Origin: Streptomyces sp. NBC_01267
Lineage (GTDB): Bacteria; Actinomycetota; Actinomycetes; Streptomycetales; Streptomycetaceae
Assembly: GCF_036241575.1 (NCBI RefSeq)
Contig: NZ_CP108456.1
Location: 62,001 to 126,000, forward strand
Length of the DNA stretch: 64,000 nt
Direction of reading: 5' to 3'
Part shown: positions 27,888-36,138 of the stretch, piece by piece
Numbering within the stretch: position 1 is the first letter of the stretch
Layout of the letters: each line of letters opens with the position of its first letter
Made by a program: the position numbers and the translations under genes
Notes under the pieces: model-generated
Databases searched by the model: none
The model's input: only the letters and a program-made list of their open reading frames with translations
What the model was told of the DNA's origin: nothing

Positions 27888-29368
27888 GTTGCCTCCTGGT
27901 CGGCGACCAGCCCGATGCCCGGGTAGTACTTCCGCTGGTTGGACAGGATCATCTGCTTGGGCGAAGCCAGCCCCACCATTTCGCGGACCCGGGCCGCGAA
28001 GGCGCGTGACGAGATGGCCGGGTTCCCCTCATTCTGGCACCACGCCCTGTACACCGCGTAGAGCCGGGCTTGTTCTGCCCGGAGATCGGGCTCAAAGCGA
28101 CACGACTCGCTCAGAAAGCGTCCAGTGTGGTCTTCCGTCTCCGCGTATACGGTCGTGGCGGTGCGGACGCGCTCAGGTCCGGTGAGGTCCTTCCCCCCGC
28201 TCAGATAGCGACGGGCGCCCTGGATCAGCCAGTTGAGGATTCCGGGACCCTCCTCGGTGACGAGGAGGTCGGCCAGATTGTCGATCTTCCGGTGGTCGGA
28301 GACGATGCGCTCGAACGGGATCAGGCGTATGCGCCGCCAGAACGCGAAACCACCGGTGCCGACTTCCGGGCGGTGGTTGCCCAGTAACCAGAGCTTATGG
28401 GTCGGCTCGAAGCTGAAGAAGTCCTGGCGCATACGGCGGGCCTTGATCCGGTCGCCACCGGTCAGCAGCTTCACCCGCGCCTCGTCGAACCGGTCCCCCG
28501 GCTTGACCTCGCTGCACACGATGACGCGGCGGCCGTGCAGTTCGGCGAGATCCGTGGGGTGCCCCTCGTACGGGCGGGCCATCAGGAATCCGGGGGGCGC
28601 CGCGTCCGCGTAGTCGCCGATGAGTTTGATCAGGACGTCCAGGAGAACCGACTTGCCGTTCTTGCCGGAGCCGAAGAGGAACGGCATCACCTGCGCACCG
28701 ACGTCCCCGGTGATGGAGTAGCCGAGCAGCAGGTGCAGGAAGCCGATCATCTCCGCGCCCTCGGGCCCCTCGCCGAAGGTGTCGGCCAGGAACCGGTCCC
28801 AGCGCGGCGTGGGCATCAGCTGCGGCGCCGCGGTGGTGGAGCGGGAGTGGAAGTCCTTGTCCGGCAAGGGTCTGCGCATCGTCCCGGTGCGCAGGTCGAC
28901 GATGCCGGCCGGGGTGCACAGCGCGTACGGATCCGAGTCGAGGCGCGCCGCGTTCAGCACCATGCCGGGCGCGGACCTGGCCTGCGTGAGCATCGCGTTC
29001 ATGCCGCTGGTACTCAGAGCGCGGCGGCGGTGCTGATGCAGTGCCGCCGTGGTGAACACGCCACGGGGGTCCGTGGTGGCCAGGGACTCCGCCAGGTCGC
29101 CCGCCGCCCACACCACGGTGTCGTCCTCGTCGATCTGCCAGCGGGTGGTGTCCCAGCGGAACCAGCCGAGCCCGGGGACGTGCCGGTAGTCGTTGGAGTA
29201 GAGCTTGACGAACAGTTTGGCGTTGCCGCGGTCGCTGAGGGTGTCGGGCAGCAGCCCCTCGGCGGTGGCCTGCCCCTCGTGCCAGGGCGGGCCGGGAGCA
29301 GGCTGCACCAGGATCTGCTCGGCGACGGCCCGCGCGTCGAACAGCGTGTTGTCGTCGCCGGTGATCAC
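27884..29368 (-). CDS. P4/D5-type plasmid replication helicase
   Basis: A 494-residue superfamily 3 helicase of the phage/plasmid primase C-terminal type. The Walker A motif G-S-G-K-N-G-K-S is at about residues 233-240. It is followed by an acidic strand region V-I-V-C-S-E-V-K and by a K-L-W-L-L-G-N-H-R-P sensor-like segment typical of P4 alpha and related proteins, and by a D5_N-like N-terminal half. The GTG at 29368 overlaps the stop of the prim-pol gene (GTGA), so the two are made together and likely form a primase-helicase replisome start unit. Rep proteins for linear plasmids vary widely, and this arrangement fits an origin just upstream. Confidence 0.85.
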   Translation of the reverse strand: MITGDDNTLFDARAVAEQILVQPAPGPPWHEGQATAEGLLPDTLSDRGNAKLFVKLYSNDYRHVPGLGWFRWDTTRWQIDEDDTVVWAAGDLAESLATTDPRGVFTTAALHQHRRRALSTSGMNAMLTQARSAPGMVLNAARLDSDPYALCTPAGIVDLRTGTMRRPLPDKDFHSRSTTAAPQLMPTPRWDRFLADTFGEGPEGAEMIGFLHLLLGYSITGDVGAQVMPFLFGSGKNGKSVLLDVLIKLIGDYADAAPPGFLMARPYEGHPTDLAELHGRRVIVCSEVKPGDRFDEARVKLLTGGDRIKARRMRQDFFSFEPTHKLWLLGNHRPEVGTGGFAFWRRIRLIPFERIVSDHRKIDNLADLLVTEEGPGILNWLIQGARRYLSGGKDLTGPERVRTATTVYAETEDHTGRFLSESCRFEPDLRAEQARLYAVYRAWCQNEGNPAISSRAFAARVREMVGLASPKQMILSNQRKYYPGIGLVADQEAT

Positions 29369-30459
29369 GACCGTCCCTCCAGCCGGAGAGGACGCAACTG
29401 GCCGGCGCCCAGGCCGCAGCGGATGATGGCCGAGTACCGCCGCTCCTGCCCGCAGCGGGCATGCTCGGCCGCTGTGTACAGGCACCGCTCCGCCTCCTCC
29501 GCATCGAGGAGACCGGCAGCCACCAGTCCCCCGGCGATGTACGCGGCACGGTTCAACTTCTCGGAGAACGCGGCCCCTTCCGCCACGGCGGCGCAGCCGG
29601 CCACCTCGGCGAGAGCCCCGCTCAGCACCCGGCCCGCAGCCGAACGGCCGCCGCCCGCGGCGATGACGGCCTGCCGGGCGCGCGGCGGCACGGGGCGGGG
29701 CGCGGTCAGGCGCGGGGAAGGCAGGTGCCCGGTGCGTTCGAGTTCGCAGGCCAGCCAGCCGGGCAGCGGCGCGGGCTCACGCGCGCGGCCCACGGGGGTG
29801 TAGACACCGGCCTCGGTCACGGTGCCCGGCGCGACGATGTACCCGCCGTGCGCCCGTACATCGACCTGCCAGGCCAGCGCGCGCCCGGTGCTCGAACCGG
29901 TCGAGCACCGCCACTTCTGGCCGTGGTGGGCCCGGTACCAGACGTGCAGACCTCCGGACGGGGTGCGTACCCGCAGGGTCCCCTCGTCGTCCGCGGGGCT
30001 GGTCTCGCCCCTGAGCGCGGCCAGGATCCCGATGGTGTGGAAGCCGTCGGCCAGGCCGGTCAGATCGATCCCGTCGGCGATCCTGATGCCGGGTAACAGC
30101 CGGTCCCTGTCGGGCAGTTCCTGTGCGTGCGCGTCGATGTCGACGACCACCAGGTCCGCGGGACCGCAGGCGATCCCGACACCTGCACCGGGGGCCGCCC
30201 TCCACCACTGCTCGATCCTGGCGCAGTCGAGGGTGGCGGCGCGAAATCCATGGCACCAGCGTCCCGCGGCGAGGCAGGCACACCCCTGATAGGTGTGTCC
30301 GGGCTCCCGGCACGCATCACAGTTGCCCGCAGGTGTCTTGCGTCCTGGTGCCAGCGGGTGAACAGGCCATCCGCGACTTGCGCACCAGCGGGCGATCACC
30401 GGCGCGCGGGAAGCGGGTTGGCCCGATTCACTGTCGAGGACGGACAGCTCAGAAGCCAT
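29365..30459 (-). CDS. Bifunctional DNA primase/polymerase-like protein
   Basis: A 364-residue prim-pol-domain protein. I chose ATG 30459 (M-A-S-E-L-S-V-L) after AGGGGGAAG rather than the longer frame. The archaeo-eukaryotic-primase-like core has V-V-D-I-D-A-H with the metal-binding Asp pair, R-T-P-S-G-G-L-H-V-W-Y with the catalytic histidine, and V-D-V-R-A-H-G-G-Y-I-V-A-P-G, all canonical for prim-pol. An N-terminal cysteine cluster (C-D-A-C-R-E-P-G-H-x(5)-C-A-C) may bind zinc. A TTA codon at 30091-30093 would make it dependent on the bldA tRNA. It is transcribed away from the iteron region. Confidence 0.85.
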   Translation of the reverse strand: MASELSVLDSESGQPASRAPVIARWCASRGWPVHPLAPGRKTPAGNCDACREPGHTYQGCACLAAGRWCHGFRAATLDCARIEQWWRAAPGAGVGIACGPADLVVVDIDAHAQELPDRDRLLPGIRIADGIDLTGLADGFHTIGILAALRGETSPADDEGTLRVRTPSGGLHVWYRAHHGQKWRCSTGSSTGRALAWQVDVRAHGGYIVAPGTVTEAGVYTPVGRAREPAPLPGWLACELERTGHLPSPRLTAPRPVPPRARQAVIAAGGGRSAAGRVLSGALAEVAGCAAVAEGAAFSEKLNRAAYIAGGLVAAGLLDAEEAERCLYTAAEHARCGQERRYSAIIRCGLGAGQLRPLRLEGRS

Positions 30460-30474
30460 GCACTTCCCCCTGTG

Positions 30475-30914
30475 AGCGACCGAAGCGACCGAACGACTGG
30501 CACAGAGTAGCGGGCACACGCGAACCAGGAGTCATGGAAAAACAAAAGATCCGGCGACCTGCTACACCTCAGCTACCGAGCAGAACGGGCCAGCGACCCA
30601 CCCCCGGGAGCCGCTGCGCCGACAGCTCGGGTATGTGTCCAGCTCAGACCGAGTACCGCGCCTTCAAAGCGACTGAAGCGACTCACGTTCCCTATATATG
30701 ACGCACACTCACTCACCCACTACTGACTCCATATACCCGGAGCTTGGATCACTTCAGTCGCTTTCCTGCCGTGAAAACCGGGCTGAACTGGGGTTTCTCT
30801 CCAGCGACCGAAGCTCTACCGCACTCCCCCGGTCACTTCCCGCCAGTCGCTCCCCCACCGTGCGGACCCGTCAGCTGCCGTCACCGGCCCTCTCTCAGCG
30901 ACTCAAGCGACTCT
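30475..30914. other. Candidate replication origin with 9-bp iterons
   Basis: Short repeats of the form AGCGAC-C/T-G/C-A occur at 30475-30500 (three units), 30668-30685 (two), 30803-30811, and 30897-30914 (two); inverted copies are near 30754-30763 and 30843-30851. Several run head-to-tail at 9-bp spacing. An A+T-rich patch with TATATA is at 30690-30735, unusual for this DNA and suited to strand opening. The array begins just upstream of the prim-pol/helicase operon. The stretch 30460-31193 contains no gene I can support and also carries three parS-like palindromes. Confidence 0.6.
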
Positions 30915-30975
30915 GCAGCGGAGTTGGACCCGTCCGCGACACCGGCCGCCGTCGATGCCCAAGTGCGGAGCGCGC

Positions 30976-31068
30976 GGTTTACCGCGGTAAACCGGACCCC
31001 CGGAGTGACGCTGGTTTACCGCGGTAAACCGGACCCCGGGGGGTGACGCTGGTTTACCGCGGTAAACC
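30976..31068. promoter_or_regulatory. Three noncoding parS-like palindromes
   Basis: The perfect 18-bp palindrome GGTTTACCGCGGTAAACC occurs at 30976-30993, 31013-31030 and 31051-31068, with starts 37 and 38 bases apart. It resembles, but is two bases longer in its core than, the Streptomyces chromosomal parS palindrome. The same sequence recurs at 31719 and four times in parB, so it is the likely plasmid centromere. Confidence 0.75.
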
Positions 31069-31193
31069 AGCGTCACTGTCCCGTCTCGCCGAAGGTCGGC
31101 CGATCTCACCGAGGTCGACGGCCGTCCTGTTCGTCACATCGAAGTTCCTTCACCGCCAGGGACGTTCGGGTCGGGCCGCGTACCCTCGGCTCC

Positions 31194-31607
31194 GTGCCCC
31201 GTCATTCCAGGAGTCCCCGTCGGCTGGTTGCCGATGCGCGCCTGTACTTGTGGACGCTCCGCCACAGCCACAGCGTGGTGGACGGCAGCCGGTCCTGCTG
31301 CGAGACCCTGAGGCTGTACCCACAGCCGGCCGGCGCCAGCGGCCCACTGTGCATCGTCTTCGCCGAGGGCCCTGGCCGGTATGTCCCGGGCGGTTTTCCC
31401 CTGGGCTCCGGAGACGTGGGATACGTCCGGGGTGCCTCCCTGAACCTTCACGAACCCGGCGCCGTCCGCGCTCTGCTCGACGTGGCGTTGGCACGCGGGT
31501 GGCAGCCAGAGGTACGGCGGGTGGTGGAGATCGACGGCTGGTCCCTGCTGGAGGCGGCAGCCGCCGCGCAGGCCGGGACAGCCGACCCCGCGGACCCGGA
31601 AGATTGA
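31194..31607 (+). CDS. Hypothetical plasmid protein
   Basis: A 137-residue protein starting at GTG 31194, sitting between parS-like sites and the parA gene. Composition and third-position G/C are those of a real gene. It contains W-T-L-R-H-S-H-S-V-V-D-G near the start, a G-P-G-R-Y-V-P-G-G-F-P-L segment and an E-I-D-G-W-S-L-L-E-A C-terminal region; I recognise no family. Location suggests a partition- or maintenance-associated role, which is only positional. Confidence 0.5.
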   Translation: MPRHSRSPRRLVADARLYLWTLRHSHSVVDGSRSCCETLRLYPQPAGASGPLCIVFAEGPGRYVPGGFPLGSGDVGYVRGASLNLHEPGAVRALLDVALARGWQPEVRRVVEIDGWSLLEAAAAAQAGTADPADPED

Positions 31608-31718
31608 CACCGAGTGACTTCGTTGATTCTCGAATCAGGTTCCTGGGCGCTCGTCAGACTTCGTTGAGACTCGTCAAGCTTCAGCGCGACGGGACCTGCC
31701 GCCCTCCCCGCCGACGCT

Positions 31719-31736
31719 GGTTTACCGCGGTAAACC
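31719..31736. promoter_or_regulatory. parS-like palindrome upstream of parA
   Basis: A fourth noncoding copy of GGTTTACCGCGGTAAACC, with the same ACGCTGG left flank as two of the three upstream copies. It is 143-160 bases before the parA start and could let ParB influence the parAB promoter. Confidence 0.7.
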
Positions 31737-31878
31737 GCGCCCAGCCCCCATCACAGGCCCCGAACGGTCGAATCACCGGTCGAATCATGAGCGTCCGGGG
31801 CAAACCAACCCACGCTCATCTGCGATGATGCCCTCTGCCCGAAGTACCGGAACCCACGGGAAGCAAACGGAGCATCAC

Positions 31879-32541
31879 ATGCCGGCAAGCGTCTACGTCG
31901 TGTCCATCGACCCCCAGGCATCCACTGTCTGGTGGGCGAATCGGATCACCGATCTACCTTTCGACTTCTCCCAGGAGCACGAGACCCCGGAGAACCTGTC
32001 GCTCCTTCAGGAGACAGGTGCGCGGGTCCACGTGATCGCCAACCAGAAGGGCGGCGTCGGGAAGACCACGACGACCCTCAACCTGGGAGCCGTCGTCGCC
32101 GACGTGCTCAGGGCGAACAGGAACGGACTCCAGCACGTCTTCATCGACACCCCGGGCAGTCTCCAGGACGAGAACCTGCTCCTCGAAGCCCTGAAGTACG
32201 CGCACGATGTCATCGTGCCGGTTCCCCCGGAGGGCCTCGCCTTCGACCCGACCGCGCGCACGGTGAAGAAGGTGATCGAGCCCAGCGGGCTCCCCTTCAA
32301 GGTCGTCATCAACAACTGGGACCCACGCGACGGAACCGCCGACCTGGACGACACCAAGGCGTACATCGATGCGCAGGGTTGGCCCCGGGCGGAAGCCGTC
32401 GTCCGCCGGTACAAGGTCCACACCCGGGCGTCCGTCGAAGGACGCGTCGTCACGCAGTACCCGAAGAACCGGGTCGCCATGGAGGCCCGCGAAGACTTCT
32501 TCCGCCTGGCCCTCGAACTCGGTTACGGAGGTGGCGCGTGA
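31879..32541 (+). CDS. parA: ParA-type partition ATPase with swapped N-terminal blocks
   Basis: A 220-residue ParA/Soj-type ATPase; ATG 31879 has a CGGAG site, while upstream codons from 31825 look untranslated. In normal streptomycete plasmid ParA the P-loop strand comes first, then the S-x-D-P-Q-A-S strand, then F-I-D-T-P-G-S. Here residues 5-47 (V-Y-V-V-S-I-D-P-Q-A-S ... L-Q-E-T-G) come before residues 48-83 (I-A-N-Q-K-G-G-V-G-K-T-T ... R-A-N-R-N-G), with V-F-I-D-T-P-G-S following as usual. All motifs remain and the frame is open, but the order is exchanged. This would force a different strand topology or inactivate the protein; misassembly is an alternative. It overlaps parB by one base. 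Confidence 0.85.
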   Translation: MPASVYVVSIDPQASTVWWANRITDLPFDFSQEHETPENLSLLQETGARVHVIANQKGGVGKTTTTLNLGAVVADVLRANRNGLQHVFIDTPGSLQDENLLLEALKYAHDVIVPVPPEGLAFDPTARTVKKVIEPSGLPFKVVINNWDPRDGTADLDDTKAYIDAQGWPRAEAVVRRYKVHTRASVEGRVVTQYPKNRVAMEAREDFFRLALELGYGGGA

Positions 32542-33719
32542 TGGCCGCAGGACGCAGGACGAGCCTCGCCTCGCTCGCCGGTCAGAAAGTCGACGACGTC
32601 CCGGGCAAGAGCGACCCGCTGCTGCTGACACTTCCGCTGCAGAAGCTGGTACCGACCCGCTTCAATCCCCGCCGCAACTTCGGTACGGACGAGGACCTCA
32701 GGGATTTCGGCCTCAAGCTCAAGAAGCGCCAGCTTCAGCCCGCCGTGGTCGTCTCCCGGCCCGGCTACCTCAAGCTCTGGCCGGAGGAAGAGGAACACGT
32801 CGGGGCAGTGCCGTACGTGATCGCCAACGGCGAGCGCCGCTTCCGCGGCTCCCTCGCGGCCGGGCTCACGACACTCAACGTCGTCCACAACGAGGACGTG
32901 GCCAACAGCCGGGCCGACTTCCTCGATGCCGTTCTCTCCGAGAACAACGACCGTGAGGATCTGGACCCGATCGAGCGGGCCATCGGTATCGAAATCATGG
33001 TGGCCGAACTCGGGGGAGCGGACCGGGTCGCGAACCACTACGGAAAGACGAAGGGCTGGGTGAGCCAACAGCGCAAGCTGCTCAAGCTCACGCCCGAGCT
33101 CCAGGCCTTCGTGAGCACCGGCGAGATCGCGATCCGGATCGGCAGGGAGCTCGCCGGGCTGCCGGCTGCCGAGCAATTCGCCGCCTGGGAGGACGAACAG
33201 AAGCGCCGACTGGCCGTCCAGAGCGCACCGCGCGCCCCGAGGTCCGCCAAGAAGCCGGACGAGGCCAGGACACCGGAGCAGCCGGCGGAGCGGTTTACCG
33301 CGGTAAACCAGCCGGGGTCGCAGGCGTCTCAGGCGGAGCGGTTTACCGCGGTAAACCAGCCGGAGCGGCAAGCGCCTCCGGTGGAGCGGTTTACCGCGGT
33401 AAACCGATCGGCGCTGCAGCCGTCCCAGGCCCAGCGGTTTACCGCGGTAAACCAGGACGAGCCGCAAGCGCCCGTCGCAGCCGGAGCCGTCAGGTCGCAG
33501 CGCCCGGAGGCTGCCGGGGAACTCGTTCCGGCAGTGCCCGCTCAGCAGCACGAGGAAGCCCCGCTGAGCGAGCTGCCGCTTGTCGCGTCGCCCGCCCAGG
33601 CCGTCGATGTTCTCGCCCGGATCTTCTCCCCGGCGGATCTCACGGCTGTCGCGGAACTGCTGCTCGACCGGATCGGGAGCGACCACGCCCTGTCTGCCGC
33701 TGCTGCTGCGGAGGCGTAG
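32541..33719 (+). CDS. parB: ParB-type centromere-binding protein with parS-encoded repeats
   Basis: A 392-residue ParB. It has an N-terminal P-R-R-N-F region, the CTP-binding A-N-G-E-R-R-F-R motif near residue 97, a central helix-turn-helix (D-R-V-A-N-H-Y-G-K-T-K-G-W-V-S-Q-Q-R-K-L), then a disordered linker and a C-terminal helical dimer domain (V-D-V-L-A-R-I-F-S-P-A-D-L). The linker, residues about 250-305, contains four 16-residue repeats each starting [EQ]-R-F-T-A-V-N, encoded by perfect copies of the plasmid's 18-bp palindrome. Thus binding sites for the protein appear to lie inside its own gene. A terminator follows directly. Confidence 0.88.
   Translation: MAAGRRTSLASLAGQKVDDVPGKSDPLLLTLPLQKLVPTRFNPRRNFGTDEDLRDFGLKLKKRQLQPAVVVSRPGYLKLWPEEEEHVGAVPYVIANGERRFRGSLAAGLTTLNVVHNEDVANSRADFLDAVLSENNDREDLDPIERAIGIEIMVAELGGADRVANHYGKTKGWVSQQRKLLKLTPELQAFVSTGEIAIRIGRELAGLPAAEQFAAWEDEQKRRLAVQSAPRAPRSAKKPDEARTPEQPAERFTAVNQPGSQASQAERFTAVNQPERQAPPVERFTAVNRSALQPSQAQRFTAVNQDEPQAPVAAGAVRSQRPEAAGELVPAVPAQQHEEAPLSELPLVASPAQAVDVLARIFSPADLTAVAELLLDRIGSDHALSAAAAAEA
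33292..33453. repeat. Four parS-like palindromes inside parB, 48-bp period
   Basis: GGTTTACCGCGGTAAACC occurs at 33292-33309, 33340-33357, 33388-33405 and 33436-33453, exactly 48 bases apart. Each copy encodes R-F-T-A-V-N in the parB frame. The DNA of each palindrome is identical, including synonymous positions, whereas the 30-base spacers differ, so selection seems to act on the DNA site rather than only on the peptide. Confidence 0.85.
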
Positions 33720-33726
33720 ACAGGCT

Positions 33727-33764
33727 CCGCGAGGCCCTCACGGACAAGCGTGAGGGCCTCGCGG
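33727..33764 (+). terminator. Terminator after parAB
   Basis: A perfect 16-bp inverted repeat (arms 33727-33742 and 33749-33764) with a 6-base loop begins seven bases after the parB stop. It has no T run, as is common in Streptomyces. Confidence 0.85.
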
Positions 33765-33818
33765 CCGGGGGAGTGGCGAGTACCTCGGGTCGGCCCGGAG
33801 CCCCCTCGGACATCCACC

Positions 33819-33857
33819 CGTACGCGATATGTACGGTAAACGTACGCAATCCGTACA
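33819..33857 (+). promoter_or_regulatory. GTAC repeat array before tap, 11-bp period
   Basis: The hexamers CGTACG, TGTACG, CGTACG and CGTACA start at 33819, 33830, 33841 and 33852: four GTAC-centred half-sites at exactly 11-base spacing, 35-75 bases before the tap start. The ordering on one face of the helix suggests a cooperative operator, perhaps for the helix-turn-helix of Tap itself. Confidence 0.65.
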
Positions 33858-33891
33858 GGGGTGCGGGATAGGCTGAGGGTCAGGAGGCTCC

Positions 33892-36132
33892 ATGTCCGAG
33901 TTGTTCGACGCGGTCGACGCACTGGTCGCATCCGCGTCCCCGCTTCCGCCACCGGCCGAGCGGAAGCGGCTCCGTACCGCACACGGCCTGACCCTGGACC
34001 AGGTGGCCGGCGCGCTCAAGGTGCGCCGCGCGACCGTCAGCGGCTGGGAGAGCGGCAGGACGGAGCCGAGGCCCCCGGAGCGCGAGGCGTACGCGCGGCT
34101 GCTCGACAAACTCGCGGAGCTGTACCCGGTGCCCGCCCCCGGGCAGGGCACGGCGACACCCGAGATGCCCACCGCACCCGAGGCACCCGCGCCCGGGACG
34201 GCAGCGGAACCACGGACAACCCCGGTGTCGGACACCCAGGCCATGCCCACCCGACCGGCGCGCCAGAGCCCCACCCGCACCGTTCCGTCCCACCCGTCGG
34301 CCCCCGCGGCCCCCGCCAACCCGTCGACGTCGACGGCGACGGCGCCGTCACGCCGCCCGGCCGCGAAGAAGACCACCGCCAAGCCCGCTGAGGCGCAGGC
34401 CGCCTTCGACCCGCGCTTCGAGAGCGGCCCGCTGGCGGTCGTCGACATCGAGGACGGCAAGGTCCTCGCGTACTGCGTCGGCGGCCTGGTCCTGGACGTC
34501 CCCGCCAAGTCGGTCCCCGCCCTGGTCGAATGGACCCTGTCCGAAGCGAAGCTGGGCGCGCCCAAGCTCAGCGGTCCGGGCAAGGACGCCGACCCCCTGA
34601 TCGTGCTGACCGAGGCCGCGTGCGAGCGCTACGGCCTGCCGCTCCGCCTCACCGAGGAAGAGCGTCTGTCCGGTCGGCTGCCGGAAGGCCACAAGGTCAT
34701 CAAGCAGCTCGCGCGGGCCGAATGGCAGCTCACGAAGCGCGGTTTCGGACCCTGGGCAAGGATCTACCGCCCGGCCCAGGGCGCCGAGCGGATGTGCGTG
34801 CAGCTGTGCATCCCGTCCTGGGACGCGCTCGACGTCCGGCACTGGGGCGACGCCGGCCGGCTCCCCCCGGCCGAACTCGCCCGGATCCTCGGCACGTACG
34901 CGGCCCGGGTGATGACACCCCGCGGCTCCACCGCCGTGACCGGCCTGGAGCTGATGACCGCCCTGCACCCGCCGACCCGCGCGAGCGAGCCGGACGCCCA
35001 CGGCAAGCGGCACAGCGAGTACAACCCCGGCTCCCTCGGGAAGGACCCGGTCGACCCCGCGCCGTGCGAGGCCCCCGACGGCCACCCGCTCCTCGCCGGC
35101 CTGCCCCGGTTCCACAAACGGGGCCCGGACGAGGTCCTGGTGGAGGAGGCGTACGACTGGGCGAGGCCGCTCACCGACGCGGAATGCCTCAAACGGCACC
35201 TGGTGGGCATCGACGTCAACATGGCCTTCGCCGCCGGAGCGAACGGCACGATCGTCGGCCTGGGCGCGCCGACACACGTCAGGAACCCGCGGTTCGACCC
35301 GAAGCTGCCCGGCGCCTGGCTGGTCGACCTCGGACACGTCGACCTGTCCCGCGTACTGATCGGCAAGGAGTGGCGGGACCTGCACGGCGACCTGCTGCCC
35401 AGCCCGTTCACACCGAAGGGGGAGCGGCCCGAGGGCCCGGCCTGGTACGCGACGCCGACGGTCGCGTACGCGGTGGAGCTCGGCTACGCCGTCGCACCGA
35501 CCGAGGCGTACGTCCGGTACCGGAACGGCCGCTACCTGGACGGCTGGTACAACCGGCTGCGCGACGCCTACGTGGCGACGATGGCCGACCTGGGCGTCAC
35601 CGGCGACCTCGCCCCGGCCGACTTCCTGGCCGCGATGGACGGCTACCGGCAGCGCGATCCCCAGCTGGCGATCGTCGTGTCGGCGGTGAAGGCCACCGTG
35701 AAGGGCGGCATCGGCAAGCTCCGCGAGCGCCCCCGCGGCGAGGGCTGGAAGCCGGGCCAGGCGTGGCGGGCGCTGTCCCGTCCGACCTGGCGCCCCGACA
35801 TCCGGGCCGCGGTCATCTCCCGCACCCGCATCAACATGCACCGCAAGGTGCTCAAGCACGCGGCGGCGACGGGTCAGTACCCGGTCGCGATCCTCTCGGA
35901 CTGCGCCGTGTACGCGGCCGACGGCCCGGGGCCGCTGGACTTCGTCCCGTACCGGGACGGCAAGCCCCTGCCCGGCGGCTGGCGGCTCGGGGTGAGCCCC
36001 GGGATGGTCAAGCACGAGGGCACCCAGACCACCCTGTGGGGCGAGGGCGTACGGGAGCAGTACGGCCAGGAGCTCAACCTCGCCCGGTACATCAAGGACG
36101 GCAGCGTCACCAACAAGGACGACGGGGAGTAG
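33892..36132 (+). CDS. tap: Telomere-associated protein Tap
   Basis: A 746-residue Tap homologue, required to recruit the terminal protein to the single-stranded telomere overhang of linear Streptomyces replicons. The N-terminal helix-turn-helix (R-L-R-T-A-H-G-L-T-L-D-Q-V-A-G-A-L-K-V-R-R-A-T and so on, residues about 22-50) is followed by a Pro/Ala/Thr-rich linker to about residue 160 and then a long conserved domain. The start at ATG 33892 has a GGAGG site. The gene is followed after six bases by tpg, the standard operon order. Presence of this pair is strong evidence that the replicon is linear. Confidence 0.92.
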   Translation: MSELFDAVDALVASASPLPPPAERKRLRTAHGLTLDQVAGALKVRRATVSGWESGRTEPRPPEREAYARLLDKLAELYPVPAPGQGTATPEMPTAPEAPAPGTAAEPRTTPVSDTQAMPTRPARQSPTRTVPSHPSAPAAPANPSTSTATAPSRRPAAKKTTAKPAEAQAAFDPRFESGPLAVVDIEDGKVLAYCVGGLVLDVPAKSVPALVEWTLSEAKLGAPKLSGPGKDADPLIVLTEAACERYGLPLRLTEEERLSGRLPEGHKVIKQLARAEWQLTKRGFGPWARIYRPAQGAERMCVQLCIPSWDALDVRHWGDAGRLPPAELARILGTYAARVMTPRGSTAVTGLELMTALHPPTRASEPDAHGKRHSEYNPGSLGKDPVDPAPCEAPDGHPLLAGLPRFHKRGPDEVLVEEAYDWARPLTDAECLKRHLVGIDVNMAFAAGANGTIVGLGAPTHVRNPRFDPKLPGAWLVDLGHVDLSRVLIGKEWRDLHGDLLPSPFTPKGERPEGPAWYATPTVAYAVELGYAVAPTEAYVRYRNGRYLDGWYNRLRDAYVATMADLGVTGDLAPADFLAAMDGYRQRDPQLAIVVSAVKATVKGGIGKLRERPRGEGWKPGQAWRALSRPTWRPDIRAAVISRTRINMHRKVLKHAAATGQYPVAILSDCAVYAADGPGPLDFVPYRDGKPLPGGWRLGVSPGMVKHEGTQTTLWGEGVREQYGQELNLARYIKDGSVTNKDDGE

Positions 36133-36138
36133 ACCGCG

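Noticed and set aside
33292..33453. A regularly spaced repeat that could be mistaken for a CRISPR array (18-base repeat, 30-base spacer)
   Set aside because: The repeats are palindromic, lie in frame inside parB, encode a peptide repeat, recur outside the gene, and there are no cas genes.
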